Notes: generated by a model not told the origin, from the letters alone. A stretch of 64,000 bases of DNA from Brenneria rubrifaciens (GCF_005484945.1 NZ_CP034035.1:372001-436000), one strand, 5' to 3'. Shown: positions 19,378 to 29,167, counted from the stretch's first letter. Numbers and translations are program-made.

Positions 19378-21663
19378 ATGTCGATAAAAAAAACCACGTC
19401 TGAAAAAAAAAGTAAAAAATCGCCCTATAAACAGTCTGATGCTGTGAAAGGCAACATAAATGACTCACTTCATTTGGGCGATACCGCACCGGAGGATGGG
19501 TCCCATCTGGCGGAGCGTAAGCCCTCTCCGCCGGGAGCCTATCCCACTGTGCCCGGCAGCGATAAAGATACCGGCGCGCCAACCGCAAAAAGCAAGGATC
19601 TGGATACCAATCGCAAGCGTGTATCCGCTGAACAGCCATTAACCACCAATCAGGGAACCCGGATTGCCGACGATCAGAATTCTCTGCGAGCCAGCAGCCG
19701 TGGGCCGACGCTGTTGGAAGATTTCATTATGCGTGAAAAGATTACGCATTTTGATCATGAGCGCATACCGGAAAGAATCGTTCATGCCAGGGGATCGGCA
19801 GCTCACGGTTATTTTGAGGCGTATAAAAGTTTATCCCAGGTGACGAAAGCGGATTTTTTACAGCATCCTGGTGAGAAAATACCGGTTTTCGTACGCTTTT
19901 CCACGGTGCAGGGCGCGAAGGGATCGGCAGATACCGTGCGCGATATTCGCGGTTTCGCCACTAAATTCTATACCAACGAAGGTATTTTCGATCTGGTTGG
20001 TAATAATACGCCCGTTTTCTTTATTCAGGATGCACATAAGTTCCCTGATTTCGTCCATGCCGTTAAACCCGAACCCCACAATGAAATACCACAGGGCGCG
20101 TCCGCGCATGATACATTTTGGGATTTCGTGTCTTTACAGCCGGAAACGCTGCATAACGTGATATGGGCGATGTCCGATCGGGGCATCCCGCGTAGTTTCC
20201 GCACGATGGAAGGGTTTGGCATTCATACTTTTCGCTTTATTAATGCGGAAGGTAAATCGACTTTTGTTCGTTTCCACTGGAAGCCTGTCGCGGGAAAAGC
20301 GTCGTTATTGTGGGATGAGGCACAAAAACTGGCGGGTAAAGAGGCTGACTTCCATCGCCGTGATCTGTGGGAGTCCATTGAAGCGGGCGACTATCCTGAA
20401 TTCGAGCTAGGGATTCAACGGGTGGCGGAAGAGGACGAATTCGCCTTTGATTTTGATCTGCTGGACGCCACGAAACTGATCCCCGAAGAGTTGGTGCCGG
20501 TTGAGCGAATAGGCAAAATGGTACTCAACCGCAACCCGGATAATTTTTTTGCTGAAACGGAGCAGGTGGCTTTTCATCCGGGTCACCTTGTTCCTGGTAT
20601 TGATTTCAGTAACGACCCTTTATTGCAAGGCCGTCTGTTTTCTTATACCGATACGCAAATCAGTCGCCTCGGCGGGCCTAATTTTCATGAGATCCCGATT
20701 AATCGTCCGACATGCCCTTACCACAATTTTCAACGAGATGGTATGCACCGGCAGGAAATCGATAGTAATCCGGCCAGTTACGGGCCCAATTCCATCAGTA
20801 ATAACTGGCCGCGAGAAACGCCCCCGTCACCCTCTGGCGGCGGTTTTGAAAGTTATGCCGAACGGATTGACGGCCATAAAATCCGCGAGCGTAGTGAATC
20901 TTTTGCCGATTACTATTCTCAACCACGTCTGTTCTGGCTGAGTCAGACAGCCACAGAGCAGCAGCATATCGTTGATGCTTTCAGCTTTGAGCTGGCGAAA
21001 GTCGCCCGGCCTTATATCCGTGAACGAGTGGTCGACAAGCTCGCCAGTATTGATGTTTCCCTGGCGACAAAGGTGGCGGAGAATCTTGGCATCGAACTGT
21101 CCGCTGACGTACGTAATACGCCGCCGCCCCATGCGGTGAACGGCTTATCGTCTGCGCCCAGCCTGAGTTTATATGCGGACTCTGAGGGCGTGGTAAAAGG
21201 ACGTATTGTCGCCATTCTGCTAAGCGACGGCGCGAAGGCGGATGATGTGTTGTTGATGATGAAAGCGCTACGCAAAAGGGGCATTCATACCAAATTATTG
21301 GCGCAAAAAATGGGCATGATTCAAGCAGATGACGGTTCGAAAGTTAAAATTGACGCCACCTTTGCCGGTGCGCCTTCCATTACGGTCGATGCGGTTATTG
21401 TTCCGGCGGGGACTTACACGGCATTGTCTGGCTGCGGTGAAGCAAAACACTATTTGCTGGAAGCCTATAAGCATTTGAAAGTGATTGGATTAAGCGGGGA
21501 TGCCAGACAGTGGCAGACGCTTTGGCAACAGGAAGACTCGGCGCAGGCAGGCATCGTGAGCGGAGATGTCGTCAGTAAAAAAATGCTGGAGGACTTTATT
21601 CAACAGCTTGGCAAACATCGTGTGTGGTCACGGAGCCAGTATGCCGGGAAGATTCCCGCTTGA
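19378..21663 (+). CDS. katE: catalase HPII, large-subunit clade 2
   Basis: This 761-residue haem catalase degrades hydrogen peroxide in the cytoplasm; E. coli KatE is 753 residues. The core shows [19 protein letters not shown] with the distal His, [18 protein letters not shown], the Asn in VGNNTPVFF, and the proximal-Tyr region RLFSYTDTQ. After about residue 600 comes the extra flavodoxin/class-I-amidotransferase-like domain typical of the large clade ([32 protein letters not shown]). A lysine-rich N-terminal arm precedes the core. A hairpin that could act as terminator starts at its stop codon. In E. coli the gene is RpoS-dependent; this sequence does not settle that. Confidence 0.96.
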   Translation: MSIKKTTSEKKSKKSPYKQSDAVKGNINDSLHLGDTAPEDGSHLAERKPSPPGAYPTVPGSDKDTGAPTAKSKDLDTNRKRVSAEQPLTTNQGTRIADDQNSLRASSRGPTLLEDFIMREKITHFDHERIPERIVHARGSAAHGYFEAYKSLSQVTKADFLQHPGEKIPVFVRFSTVQGAKGSADTVRDIRGFATKFYTNEGIFDLVGNNTPVFFIQDAHKFPDFVHAVKPEPHNEIPQGASAHDTFWDFVSLQPETLHNVIWAMSDRGIPRSFRTMEGFGIHTFRFINAEGKSTFVRFHWKPVAGKASLLWDEAQKLAGKEADFHRRDLWESIEAGDYPEFELGIQRVAEEDEFAFDFDLLDATKLIPEELVPVERIGKMVLNRNPDNFFAETEQVAFHPGHLVPGIDFSNDPLLQGRLFSYTDTQISRLGGPNFHEIPINRPTCPYHNFQRDGMHRQEIDSNPASYGPNSISNNWPRETPPSPSGGGFESYAERIDGHKIRERSESFADYYSQPRLFWLSQTATEQQHIVDAFSFELAKVARPYIRERVVDKLASIDVSLATKVAENLGIELSADVRNTPPPHAVNGLSSAPSLSLYADSEGVVKGRIVAILLSDGAKADDVLLMMKALRKRGIHTKLLAQKMGMIQADDGSKVKIDATFAGAPSITVDAVIVPAGTYTALSGCGEAKHYLLEAYKHLKVIGLSGDARQWQTLWQQEDSAQAGIVSGDVVSKKMLEDFIQQLGKHRVWSRSQYAGKIPA

Positions 21664-21702
21664 CAAAACATAACAACGGTACGCCGTTGTGTGTTTTGTC
21701 AC
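21661..21702 (+). terminator. hairpin at the end of katE
   Basis: A long imperfect inverted repeat begins at the stop codon: TGACAAAACA..AACAACGG, then TAC, then CCGTTGT..TGTTTTGTCA. It lacks a clean T tract, so termination is likely but not certain. Confidence 0.55.
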
Positions 21703-21741
21703 GTTCTTTATCCTGCCATGCGGATCTGGCATACGTATTAA

Positions 21742-21786
21742 TTAACCGGAATAAATCACCGCGAGATTTATTCCGGTTAAGTTTTT
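21742..21786. terminator. perfect 16-bp stem-loop between katE and the repressor gene
   Basis: TTAACCGGAATAAATC pairs perfectly with its complement at 21765-21780, with a 7-nt loop, and is followed by GTTTTT. It lies between convergent genes and could terminate transcription from the katE side. Confidence 0.7.
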
Positions 21787-21844
21787 AGGAAGGACATCCC
21801 AACGTCTAAATTAGCCAGGACCGATTAATACCGGCTTCCATGAC

Positions 21845-22543
21845 TTATACCAGCGCGGATACCCACCATACCCGCCCGATCACGGCCAGTTCACCATTGA
21901 TAATCTGCTCTTTGGTGACAATCTCATCGCCGTATGCCTGATTGTAGGAACGCACAATGATGCTGCCGTCAGGACGTCTGATGAGCGCTTTAACGCGCTG
22001 CAATTCTCCCATACGAATGGCGTACATTTTGCCGTCCCGGATTTGGCGATCCGCGAGATTGACGGCGACTTTATCGCCATCCGACAGTTTAGGTTCCATG
22101 CTATCGCCCATGACCGTCACCACCCGGGTATCTTCGACCCGTATTCCCAGCCGCCGCAAAGTATGCGCGCGAAAAGGCAGGGCGTAGACTTCATCCTCAT
22201 CAATATCATACGCGCCGCCGCCAGCGGAAAGTCGAACGCCCAGTAACGAGACTTCGACAAACTCGTCGTCATCGTTGTCTGTGGTTTCCCATTCAGTCAC
22301 ATGCAAGCGGGAAGCTTTGATATTACTGCTTTCCGGTTTCGGCTGACCGGTGCCGTTAAGCAGCCAGTCCAGTGAATAGCCGGTTTTTTCATTGATGGCC
22401 TGTGCGGATTCACGACTCAGCGCGCCGCGTTTTAGCCAGTTGTTCACCGTCTGCGGTGAGGTTCCGATCATTTCCGCCAAATCCTTTTGCTTCATCTTCT
22501 CTTCGCGCATCAGGTAGCGCAGGCGTTCGGTAAGCTCTGTCAT
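21845..22543 (-). CDS. phage repressor, XRE HTH plus S24 peptidase domain (CI/C2-like)
   Basis: The protein has 232 residues. Residues 15-60 form an HTH (MKQKDLAEMIGTSPQTVNNW). The C-terminal half is a LexA/CI-type S24 domain with the catalytic Ser in VMGDSMEPKL and a downstream Lys in the QRVKALIRR segment. An Ala-Gly pair in the linker (RLSAGGGAYD) is a candidate self-cleavage site, so SOS-induced autoproteolysis is plausible. The gene points away from the Q-like gene, and its upstream region carries repeated TGTTGATTT words that look like operators. This arrangement marks the immunity end of a lambdoid prophage remnant. Confidence 0.9.
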   Translation of the reverse strand: MTELTERLRYLMREEKMKQKDLAEMIGTSPQTVNNWLKRGALSRESAQAINEKTGYSLDWLLNGTGQPKPESSNIKASRLHVTEWETTDNDDDEFVEVSLLGVRLSAGGGAYDIDEDEVYALPFRAHTLRRLGIRVEDTRVVTVMGDSMEPKLSDGDKVAVNLADRQIRDGKMYAIRMGELQRVKALIRRPDGSIIVRSYNQAYGDEIVTKEQIINGELAVIGRVWWVSALV

Positions 22544-22570
22544 TTTATATCAACCTAAAAATAAACATGA

Positions 22571-22639
22571 TGTTGATTTATTCATTGCAGTGTTGATTTT
22601 CCTTGTCTATAGTCGACTTTAAAGAGAATAAAATCAACA
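22571..22639. promoter_or_regulatory. repeated operator-like words in front of the repressor gene
   Basis: TGTTGATTT occurs at 22571-22579 and 22591-22599 and, in the opposite orientation, at 22631-22639 (AAATCAACA). A further ATCAACC lies near the repressor start. Spaced, oriented repeats between a CI-like gene and a rightward gene set suggest an immunity operator region. This is inference; the protected sites are not known. Confidence 0.5.
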
Positions 22640-22680
22640 AAAATTACCTGTTCTCTGACTGTGACAGTAAAGATACATAA

Positions 22681-22710
22681 GCGGAATCGCCCCCCTGTGA
22701 GCGATTCCGC
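22681..22710. promoter_or_regulatory. perfect 10-bp inverted repeat upstream of the Q region
   Basis: GCGGAATCGC and its exact complement are separated by 10 bases and not followed by a T tract. It could be an operator or an RNA hairpin in the leader of the rightward transcript. Confidence 0.4.
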
Positions 22711-22744
22711 ATGATTCAACCGCAAGACATAAAGGAATGATGCT

Positions 22745-22939
22745 ATGGAATGTCAATCAACAACACTTCCGTTGCCACTCCAAACCGGCATAACGTGCCC
22801 GGCAGGAACGGCGTCGCGCCTGTTCCGGCGGTACGGAACCGAAGGGACGGCAATGCGGTCGGCCTATTCGCGGCGTTCGGGCCGCTTATCGGAGATGGCA
22901 GTATCGGTTATTACAGGAGGTTCGCACAATGGACATTGA
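22745..22939 (+). CDS. small ORF upstream of the antiterminator gene, uncertain
   Basis: This 64-residue frame has an ATG preceded by AAGGAATG at good spacing. It overlaps the following antiterminator start by 11 bases, which could couple their translation. The sequence is rich in Arg and Ser and I recognise no family. A second, overlapping frame (22750-23118, 122 residues) is also open. Only one can be the main product, and it is possible that neither is translated. Confidence 0.3.
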   Translation: MECQSTTLPLPLQTGITCPAGTASRLFRRYGTEGTAMRSAYSRRSGRLSEMAVSVITGGSHNGH

Positions 22940-23627
22940 ATATGCGCTTAGCTTGTGCGGCCCTAAATCGGCATCGGCAGCGTTCACCTGCCGGGAAGCG
23001 GTACCAACTTATGGATACCGGCAGAGCGATGACCGAAAACCTGTCAGCCAGGCTCGAAGAGAAGGTGCGCCAACGGCTGCGGCGAAGAACCGCCACAGCG
23101 ATATTCTGTTGGCGCTAGGAGTGGTGCAATCGCGCGAGGGGTTAGGTCTGAGCCTGATTCTGGCCCGTTACGACAAAGATCCTAAAGAGCGTAAAAAGGC
23201 GATAGAAGGCATCGCCCGGTTTGCGCTAAAACAGGCGCCGGCGTTGGTGGGGAAAGCGGCGGGCCGCCAGAAGGCGCATTGCATGGTTTTGCTGGCTAAA
23301 ATGGCGGTGGAACAATATTGCAGAACCGCAGATGATCCGCAGTATCGTTGCCGCTGTGGTGGCAGAGGAGAGGTCACCGACCTAGCGGCGTCAAAAGCCC
23401 GCGGGGAGACCGTAAAAAAAATTTGCCCCCGCTGCGGGGGCTCAGGGTTAAAGCCACCGACATCGTCGACGGTATATAAAGTAATAAAAACGCTGATACC
23501 TGAATTAACCCAGCGTACCTGGTCGCGGAATTGGAAAGTGTTTTATGACGCGCTGGTTTCGCGCTGTCATCAGGAAGCTGGCGAGGCGGAACAGTTATTT
23601 TCAGCGATCACTTCATCGTCACGATAA
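22929..23627 (+). CDS. phage antitermination protein Q (phage 82 / lambdoid type)
   Basis: This 232-residue protein has a zinc-ribbon-like pair of motifs (YRCRCGGRGE and CPRCGGSG) followed by a conserved C-terminal block (VYKVIKTLIPELTQRTW, FYDALVSRC). That layout is typical of the Q82/QuuQ family, which binds DNA at the phage late promoter and makes RNA polymerase resistant to terminators. The ATG at 22929 has a GGAGG site 8 nt upstream. Directly downstream are a promoter-like sequence and two terminators, the usual late control region. It appears intact, so the regulatory circuit may still work. Confidence 0.88.
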   Translation: MDIEYALSLCGPKSASAAFTCREAVPTYGYRQSDDRKPVSQARREGAPTAAAKNRHSDILLALGVVQSREGLGLSLILARYDKDPKERKKAIEGIARFALKQAPALVGKAAGRQKAHCMVLLAKMAVEQYCRTADDPQYRCRCGGRGEVTDLAASKARGETVKKICPRCGGSGLKPPTSSTVYKVIKTLIPELTQRTWSRNWKVFYDALVSRCHQEAGEAEQLFSAITSSSR

Positions 23628-23664
23628 CGTATAAAAATAAGATCAATTTTTTTTAAATTAAGTC

Positions 23665-23693
23665 TTGCATTCGTGTCTGAAAATGGTTAGATT
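23665..23693 (+). promoter_or_regulatory. late-promoter-like site (pR'-type) after Q
   Basis: TTGCAT (23665-23670) and TAGATT (23688-23693) are spaced by 17 bp. The predicted start near 23700 would give a short leader running into the terminator at 23742. This is the position of pR' in lambdoid phages. The Q-binding element itself could not be recognised. Confidence 0.6.
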
Positions 23694-23741
23694 AATTTCC
23701 ATGCTGGAGATTTACTGATTTGTTTCTCTCCGGCAGAGAGT

Positions 23742-23770
23742 AAAAAAACCTGCCATTGGCAGGTTTTTTT
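23742..23770 (+). terminator. strong intrinsic terminator (tR'-like)
   Basis: A fully symmetric 13-bp stem (A-tract, ACCTGCC / GGCAGGT, T-tract) with a 3-nt loop, about 45 nt after the predicted late start. It would stop transcription unless polymerase is modified by Q. Confidence 0.9.
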
Positions 23771-23777
23771 ATTTGGG

Positions 23778-23808
23778 GCCCCGAAATTTTTTTTCGGGGC
23801 TTTTTTTT
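23778..23808 (+). terminator. second intrinsic terminator in tandem
   Basis: GCCCCGAAA pairs with TTTCGGGGC across a 5-nt T loop, followed by eight T. It is placed 7 bp after the first terminator. Two terminators in series make read-through without antitermination very unlikely. Confidence 0.88.
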
Positions 23809-23871
23809 GGCTTAAATAACACTCTTAGTAAAAATTGTCTTATTACATTACTCGCTTTTCGGAAGGTAAGC

Positions 23872-24210
23872 ATGCAAATCAATATCTTCAGCTGGGCAGA
23901 CGCTTATGAGGTAATATTGTCCTGGTGGCGTGGAGATGTGCCCACTGGCGGCGTGTTGTTGGCTATTTTAATCGCGATACTACGTGTAGCCTACACGGGT
24001 GGAAGTTGGCGGAGAATGTTGCTGGAATCCGCGCTGTGTGGGGCATTGACGCTGACTTCGATTGCGTCGTTTGAATATTATTCCTTGCCAAAAACGCTGA
24101 CGCCCGCGCTGGGAGGAATAATTGGCTTTATCGGCGTTAAGCAAATTCGTTACGGTATATTGAGATTTATTAATGGCCGTAGTGATAATGATAAGAAAAT
24201 AAACAAATAA
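23872..24210 (+). CDS. phage holin-like membrane protein
   Basis: This 112-residue protein has three hydrophobic segments (about residues 21-40 GGVLLAILIAILRVAYTGG, 46-68 and 74-95) and a charged C-terminal tail (RSDNDKKINK). The WRRMLLESALCGALTL block and the GGIIGFIGVKQIRYG block resemble lambdoid holins, which permeabilise the inner membrane late in infection. I chose the ATG at 23872, which has a GGAAGG site; extending upstream would run into a terminator. No endolysin or Rz gene follows: the next gene is levansucrase. It may have been kept as an export aid, but that is speculation. Confidence 0.75.
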   Translation: MQINIFSWADAYEVILSWWRGDVPTGGVLLAILIAILRVAYTGGSWRRMLLESALCGALTLTSIASFEYYSLPKTLTPALGGIIGFIGVKQIRYGILRFINGRSDNDKKINK

Positions 24211-24410
24211 TTTTAAACGTTTGACGCGTTTTTTCTTATAGGTTTATATCATCTTTAACCTGTTTTTAAAGGAGGGCATGTAGTAGTTAGAAAAGTAAGT
24301 TGTTTTTAATTGTTGTTTTCTGTTGTTCATTATTATGGCGATAGCATCTTTTTTACTAAAAAATAAGATGTTGCGTCTGTGTTTTATAAACGTAATTCTA
24401 CCATCCAAAT

Positions 24411-24460
24411 AACCCGAAACCGAGTAAATATTCTTATTTGCTCGGGCGGGTTTTATTTTT
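24411..24460 (+). terminator. terminator/attenuator hairpin in the levansucrase leader
   Basis: AACCCG, CCGAG and AAAT on the left pair with ATTTG, CTCGG and CGGGTT on the right, followed by TTTATTTTTTTT. The hairpin ends about 20 nt before the lsc ATG, with the ribosome site AAGAGAG between them. It would separate lsc from upstream transcription unless antiterminated, or it acts as an attenuator. Confidence 0.7.
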
Positions 24461-24480
24461 TTTATAAAGAGAGACATATT

Positions 24481-25791
24481 ATGAGTACTATCAATCAAAG
24501 TAACAAACCTTCCATTAAATCTTCCCTTAAAGCTTCTCTGCCGCATAAACCCACTATTTGGACGCGAGCTGATGCGCTGAAGGTTAACGAAAATGATCCA
24601 ACCACCACGCAGCCGTTGGTTCGTAGTGATTTCCCGATCATGAGCGATGAATATTTTATCTGGGATACCATGCCATTACGTGACATGGACGGTAATATCG
24701 CCTCCGTTAACGGCTGGTCGGTGATTTTCACATTAACGGCTAAACGTAATAAAACCGATCCTGCATTCCAGGACGAAAATGGTAACTACGACTTGACCCG
24801 CGACTGGGAAGAACGTCATAGACGGGCAAAAATATACTACTGGTTTTCCCGTACCGGCAAAGACTGGATTTTGGGCGGACGCGTAATGGAACCGAGCGTC
24901 TCGCCCACAGTGCGTGAATGGGCGGGAACGGCGATCCTGTTGAACGAACGCGGTGAAGTGGATCTTTATTACACGGCAGTGGCGTACGAATCGATGACGC
25001 CGAATGCGACCATTGCAAAAGTGCGAGGACGCGTGGAAACCACCGAAGATGGGGTGGAACTCGTGGGATTCAAGAAAGTCAAAATGCTATTCGATGCGGA
25101 TGGGAAAATGTATCAGACCCAAAAGCAGAATTCGTTCTGGGCCTTCCGCGATCCCTGCCCGTTCCGCGATCCGAAAAGCGGCCAGTTGTATATGCTGTTT
25201 GAAGGCAATGTCGGCGGCGAGCGCGGTTCTCATGCCGTCGGCAAGGAAGAAATCGGCGATGTTCCTCCTGGTTATGAGGATGTCGGCGGCTCACGCTTCC
25301 AGGCAGGGTGTGTCGGGATCGCCATCTGTCGCGATGAGGATGGCGATGACTGGGAGATGTTGCCACCGCTGCTGACGGCGGTAGGGGTGAACGATCAGAC
25401 TGAGCGGCCGCATTTTGTTTTTCAGGATGAAAAGTATTATCTGTTCACCATCAGTCACAAATATACCTATGGCGATGGGCTGACCGGGCCTGATGGCGTG
25501 TATGGCTTTGTAAGCGACGATCTGTTCGGGCCGTACGTGCCGCTAAATGGCTCCGGCCTGGTGCTGGGCAACCCGCCTTCCCAGCCTTACCAGACTTATT
25601 CGCACTTCGTTATGCCTAACGGTCTGGTGACGTCGTTCATTGACTCGGTTCCCATGGGGGATGAGGCCTTTCGTATCGGTGGTACGGAAGCCCCGACGGT
25701 AGAGATCAAACTGAAAGGGGCGCAGACATTTGTGGTCGGAGAGTATGACTACGGCTATATTCCTCCTATGATTGATGTGACGGTGGAATAA
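24481..25791 (+). CDS. lsc: levansucrase, glycoside hydrolase family 68
   Basis: This 436-residue sucrose 6-fructosyltransferase splits sucrose and polymerises fructose to levan; E. amylovora Lsc is about 415 residues. Visible GH68 landmarks are the nucleophile Asp in [10 protein letters not shown], the transition-state-stabiliser region [10 protein letters not shown], and the acid/base Glu in [11 protein letters not shown]. There is no cleavable signal peptide, as in other Gram-negative GH68 enzymes that leave the cell by unconventional routes. The ATG at 24481 is chosen for its AAGAGAG ribosome site and the usual N-terminus; an upstream extension in frame would read through the leader hairpin. 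It is placed directly behind a Q/late-promoter/holin set, which implies phage-type control. Confidence 0.96.
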   Translation: MSTINQSNKPSIKSSLKASLPHKPTIWTRADALKVNENDPTTTQPLVRSDFPIMSDEYFIWDTMPLRDMDGNIASVNGWSVIFTLTAKRNKTDPAFQDENGNYDLTRDWEERHRRAKIYYWFSRTGKDWILGGRVMEPSVSPTVREWAGTAILLNERGEVDLYYTAVAYESMTPNATIAKVRGRVETTEDGVELVGFKKVKMLFDADGKMYQTQKQNSFWAFRDPCPFRDPKSGQLYMLFEGNVGGERGSHAVGKEEIGDVPPGYEDVGGSRFQAGCVGIAICRDEDGDDWEMLPPLLTAVGVNDQTERPHFVFQDEKYYLFTISHKYTYGDGLTGPDGVYGFVSDDLFGPYVPLNGSGLVLGNPPSQPYQTYSHFVMPNGLVTSFIDSVPMGDEAFRIGGTEAPTVEIKLKGAQTFVVGEYDYGYIPPMIDVTVE

Positions 25792-25800
25792 TCATCATAT

Positions 25801-25820
25801 GGGGCGGCTAATGCCGCCCC
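25801..25820. terminator. GC-rich hairpin after lsc
   Basis: GGGGCGGC and its exact complement with a 4-nt loop start 10 nt after the lsc stop. There is no long T tract, only scattered T. Confidence 0.65.
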
Positions 25821-26539
25821 TCGATGTATCTTCCTGTGGTTAACCCTCTCGTTATTCCCGGAGTCGGGTCGACCTATAACGCTTAAAGCTCCACCTATAG
25901 CAGGTGTTAAGGTTTCCGTTCCTTCCCCATCAATAAGATCGAGATAGAACGCCCATTCTATGCCGGCAACGGCGTGTTACCTTGCATGTTGAACATCTTT
26001 TAAACGTAAATTTGATAGGTTGGATTGATGGGCTTTGAGATAACAAAACATCATGGCTCAATTTAATTACTTTGAACCAGAGCTTATGAATTCAAGCGTT
26101 GACTCCCTTTTTGCTGAGCGGCATCCGCCTTATACTGATCGTGTTTTTTCCAGTTGTAGAGCGTGTTCTCTTAGATATGAAGCTCCTGCGGCATACGGAT
26201 AATGGATTTGCCGCTTCAGGCAGCAACGCCACGGCTCTGCGCTTGAACTCTGGAGTATATTGTTGTCTTGCCATAGTGACCTCATTTTCCTAACGCGCGT
26301 TTGCCGATTTTTATCTTTCCTATAAGAATTAACCCTAGCGAGTAGGCGCACTGTTTTGGCGTATATTTTCCAGCGGTTTCATCCGTTCGATTCATTGACG
26401 TTGCTGATTAATCCCTCTTTGCCAACCAGAGTCATTGCGTCTTGGCATTGGCGAAATGGTGGTTGTAATCTAAGTGTCATGTTAAATTAATATCCTGTTG
26501 GATCAGGAATTTCCCTCTCTTCACCCTCGGGCAAAAACC
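25821..26539. other. intergenic stretch with a transposase remnant
   Basis: Apart from the decayed IS3-type fragment at 26092-26274, I see no supported gene here. It may mark the old right end of the prophage remnant. No attachment repeat was recognised. Confidence 0.5.
26092..26274 (-). pseudogene. IS3-family OrfA remnant
   Basis: The first 27 residues (MARQQYTPEFKRRAVALLPE...) match the N-terminus of IS3-family OrfA proteins. After that the frame loses similarity (SVCRRSFISKRTRS resembles the usual ELGISKxTL in a shifted state) and ends after 60 residues. No OrfB or inverted repeats are nearby, so this is a dead fragment. Confidence 0.6.
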
Positions 26540-27901
26540 ATGAAAATAAAATCACTTTCGCTATTGTTTGCTTCGCTGTCCCCCGTCTTTTCTCTTGCCG
26601 CAGATGTTGAGGTGGCGCGCTATGTCGTCAGCTTCCCCGACGGTGAGCGCGTCGCCTATCAGGGCAAGTTCGCCAACAACTTCCCGCAGGGGTTGCCGAT
26701 GGGGATCGGCTCCGGCCTGACCTTCAACGGTAAACAGGGTGATGAACTGCTGTTTACCACGCTGACCGATCGCGGACCTAATGCCGACGCGCCCAGTGTG
26801 GGCGAGCAAGAGGCCAAAATTTTCGCCAATCCGCGGTTCGTCCCTCAGTTGATGGATATTCGCATCGGCGGCGGTAAGGCTGTCGCCGGTAATCCGCGGC
26901 CGCTGCATGACGAACAAGGGCCGATCAGCGGTCTACCGTTGCCAGGCGACTTGATTGGCTCCACTAACGAAGTGGCGTTGAATGACGCGTTGCAGCCCCT
27001 GTCCGGCGATCGTCGCGGATTGGATACCGAAGGCATTACCAGCGATGGCAACGGCGGCTATTGGCTATGCGACGAATACGGACCGTTCCTGATCCATATC
27101 GACGCCAAAGGCAAGATCCTCGCCAAATACGGCCCGACGCCGCAGGCGGGCGAACAGGCGGTGGCCAGCGGTCTGCCGAACATCATTAAATGGCGTCAGC
27201 CCAACCGCGGTTTCGAGGGGGTGACCCGGATGCCGGATGGTCGGCTACTGGCGGCGGTGCAGAGTACGCTGGACGTGGACGGCAAAAGCAAGAATAAGGC
27301 GCAGTTCACCCGGCTGGTGAGCTTTGATCCGAGCAACGGCAGAACCGTCATGTACGGCTACCCGATCGATGTCGACAGCTATAAAAAAGCCAAGGACGCC
27401 AAGGTCGGCGATATCGTGGCGCTGGATAACCAGCGCATCCTGCTGGTCGAGCAGGGTGGCGATAAAGACAAACGGATGATCAACAAGATCTACCTTGTGG
27501 ATCTCGCGCAGGCCAGCGATCTGAGCGCGTTTGACGTTCAGGGCAAGGCGTTGGAGTTCTACGATGAGAAAGATCTCGCCAAACGCGGCGTGAAGCTGGC
27601 GCAGAAACGGGAAGTGGCGAATCTGCGTCAACTGGGCTGGCGTCAGGAAAAAGTCGAGGGACTTGCGTTGATCGACGATCGCACACTGGTGGTGATCAAT
27701 GATAATGATTTCGGCTTGCAGGCCAAGCTGGTCGACGCGTCATCGAAGAGTAAGAAAATCAGCGACTACCGGTTGGAGAAGCAGGGCTGGTTGAGTTTGG
27801 ACGGTGACAAGACCGATGCCCGCATCGAACTACAGCCGCTGCAACAGCCGGAGTCGCTGAGTGAGCTTTGGGTGCTGAGGTTGCCGCAGCCGTTAAAATG
27901 A
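26540..27901 (+). CDS. secreted esterase-like/phytase-like protein
   Basis: This 453-residue protein starts with a clear Sec signal (MKIKSLSLLFASLSPVFSLAA). The mature part belongs to the phytase-like domain family often annotated as esterase-like activity of phytase: LTDRGPNADAP, GLDTEGITSDGNGGYWLCDEYGPF, NRGFEGVTRMPDGRLLAAVQS, EKVEGLALIDDRTLVVINDNDFG. These repeated acidic Asp/Glu-Gly loops fit a metal-binding beta propeller. The reaction of the family is poorly defined; phosphoester hydrolysis is a guess from the name. The ATG at 26540 is chosen because the signal peptide starts there. It is a single gene with intergenic DNA on both sides. Confidence 0.82.
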   Translation: MKIKSLSLLFASLSPVFSLAADVEVARYVVSFPDGERVAYQGKFANNFPQGLPMGIGSGLTFNGKQGDELLFTTLTDRGPNADAPSVGEQEAKIFANPRFVPQLMDIRIGGGKAVAGNPRPLHDEQGPISGLPLPGDLIGSTNEVALNDALQPLSGDRRGLDTEGITSDGNGGYWLCDEYGPFLIHIDAKGKILAKYGPTPQAGEQAVASGLPNIIKWRQPNRGFEGVTRMPDGRLLAAVQSTLDVDGKSKNKAQFTRLVSFDPSNGRTVMYGYPIDVDSYKKAKDAKVGDIVALDNQRILLVEQGGDKDKRMINKIYLVDLAQASDLSAFDVQGKALEFYDEKDLAKRGVKLAQKREVANLRQLGWRQEKVEGLALIDDRTLVVINDNDFGLQAKLVDASSKSKKISDYRLEKQGWLSLDGDKTDARIELQPLQQPESLSELWVLRLPQPLK

Positions 27902-28021
27902 CCGCCCGACGGGACGGGATCTCCCCCGTCTCTATTTTCGCCAGGTCCAGGCTTCTACATGTTGTCAACGTTCCCTGTTATGCATGTACCTATCTGAAAC
28001 TGTTCAAGCCGCCAGCGAATG

Positions 28022-28175
28022 ATTTAGCAACACGCTGGCTACCGAGTTGATGAGGGCGACAGAACATAATCTTTAACTGGTCAAGGATTTGCTTGGGCAT
28101 TGCAGTGTGAGCACGAGGATGAAATACATTGATCTGAATGTGAAGATAGTGGGAGGGACGTTGAAAAAAACTGGC
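28022..28175 (+). pseudogene. tyrosine recombinase C-terminal remnant
   Basis: Read in the frame FSNTLATELMRATEHNL-stop-LVKDLLGHCSVSTRMKYIDL, this is the C-terminal end of a phage-type integrase/XerC-like recombinase (HxLR region lost, LGHxSVSTxxxY region present) with an in-frame TAA. The rest of the gene is absent. It lies just left of an IS3-family element. Confidence 0.65.
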
Positions 28176-28239
28176 GTTACATACAGATATATATCCAATC
28201 GGTTTACATGACTTGAATGAAATGTAGTGGATCACAAAA

Positions 28240-29061
28240 TCAAGACACCGGAATAACCTGTTTCCATTTTTCTTCATGTAAGCAAGGCGATAAACCACCA
28301 TTGTTCGTATGAGGGCGGTATGCGTTGTAATAACCATTTACCCACTGGTTTATATCGCGTACCGCATGGCTAAAATCACCATACCCGCCTTTTGGAAGCC
28401 ATTCACTTTTAAGGCTACGAAAGACTCTTTCCATCGGCGAGTTATCCAGGCAATTCCCCCGGCGACTCATACTTTGCATTACCCCATAACGCCAGAGTAA
28501 CTTTCTGTATTTATTGCTTTTATATTGAACCCCTTGATCTGAATGAAACAGCAGACGACCATCACGCGGTCGTGTTTCCAAAGCATTACACAACGCCCTG
28601 CACACCCAATCAGCATCAGCGGTTGATGAGAGGGCTGAACCGATAATCCGGCGTGAATATAAATCAACGACAAGCGCGAGATAGCACCATTTATCCTGCA
28701 GACGAATAAAACTGATGTCGCCGCACCAGACGCGATTTGGTGCGGCAGGGTTAAACTGCCGATTCAACAAGTTTGGCAATGGCGGACTGTTGTCTTCGTT
28801 TACCTGGTAGCGATGTTTAACCGGCTGGCGACTTGTCAGTCCGCATTCCTGCATCAGTCGTCGCGCCAGCCACCGGCCTGCATCAACGCCACTCTGGCGC
28901 AGCATCTGGCTGATTGCCCGACTACCCGCAGCGCCACGACTGAGAGGATGAAATGCTCTCACCCGACTTCGTAATTCAATTCTTTGCACATTAACAGGGC
29001 GCCTCACCTGCGCGTAATAAACGCTGCGGTGAACACCGAATAAATGACAAAGAACCAACAC
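28240..29061 (-). CDS. IS3-family transposase OrfB
   Basis: This 273-residue DDE integrase-core protein has [10 protein letters not shown] (first Asp), [11 protein letters not shown] (second Asp) and [15 protein letters not shown] (Glu). An N-terminal HTH_21-like part ([19 protein letters not shown]) precedes the core. In this family OrfB is normally made as a fusion with OrfA by ribosomal frameshifting. The reading frame itself is intact, but the OrfA part is broken in this copy. Confidence 0.9.
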   Translation of the reverse strand: MLVLCHLFGVHRSVYYAQVRRPVNVQRIELRSRVRAFHPLSRGAAGSRAISQMLRQSGVDAGRWLARRLMQECGLTSRQPVKHRYQVNEDNSPPLPNLLNRQFNPAAPNRVWCGDISFIRLQDKWCYLALVVDLYSRRIIGSALSSTADADWVCRALCNALETRPRDGRLLFHSDQGVQYKSNKYRKLLWRYGVMQSMSRRGNCLDNSPMERVFRSLKSEWLPKGGYGDFSHAVRDINQWVNGYYNAYRPHTNNGGLSPCLHEEKWKQVIPVS

Positions 29062-29167
29062 AGGCCACTTTGCTTTCAGCCGTGTGATTAGCGCGATAGT
29101 TTTCCGGGGACTTCGCTCATCAGCACGGCAGCCTGCTTTAGTATTTCTTTTTCCATCTCAAGACGCT

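Noticed and set aside
22750..23118. 122-residue ORF overlapping the start of the Q gene
   Set aside because: Overlaps the well-supported Q frame by almost 200 bp and shows no family; the shorter ORF at 22745 has the better ribosome position and is itself uncertain.
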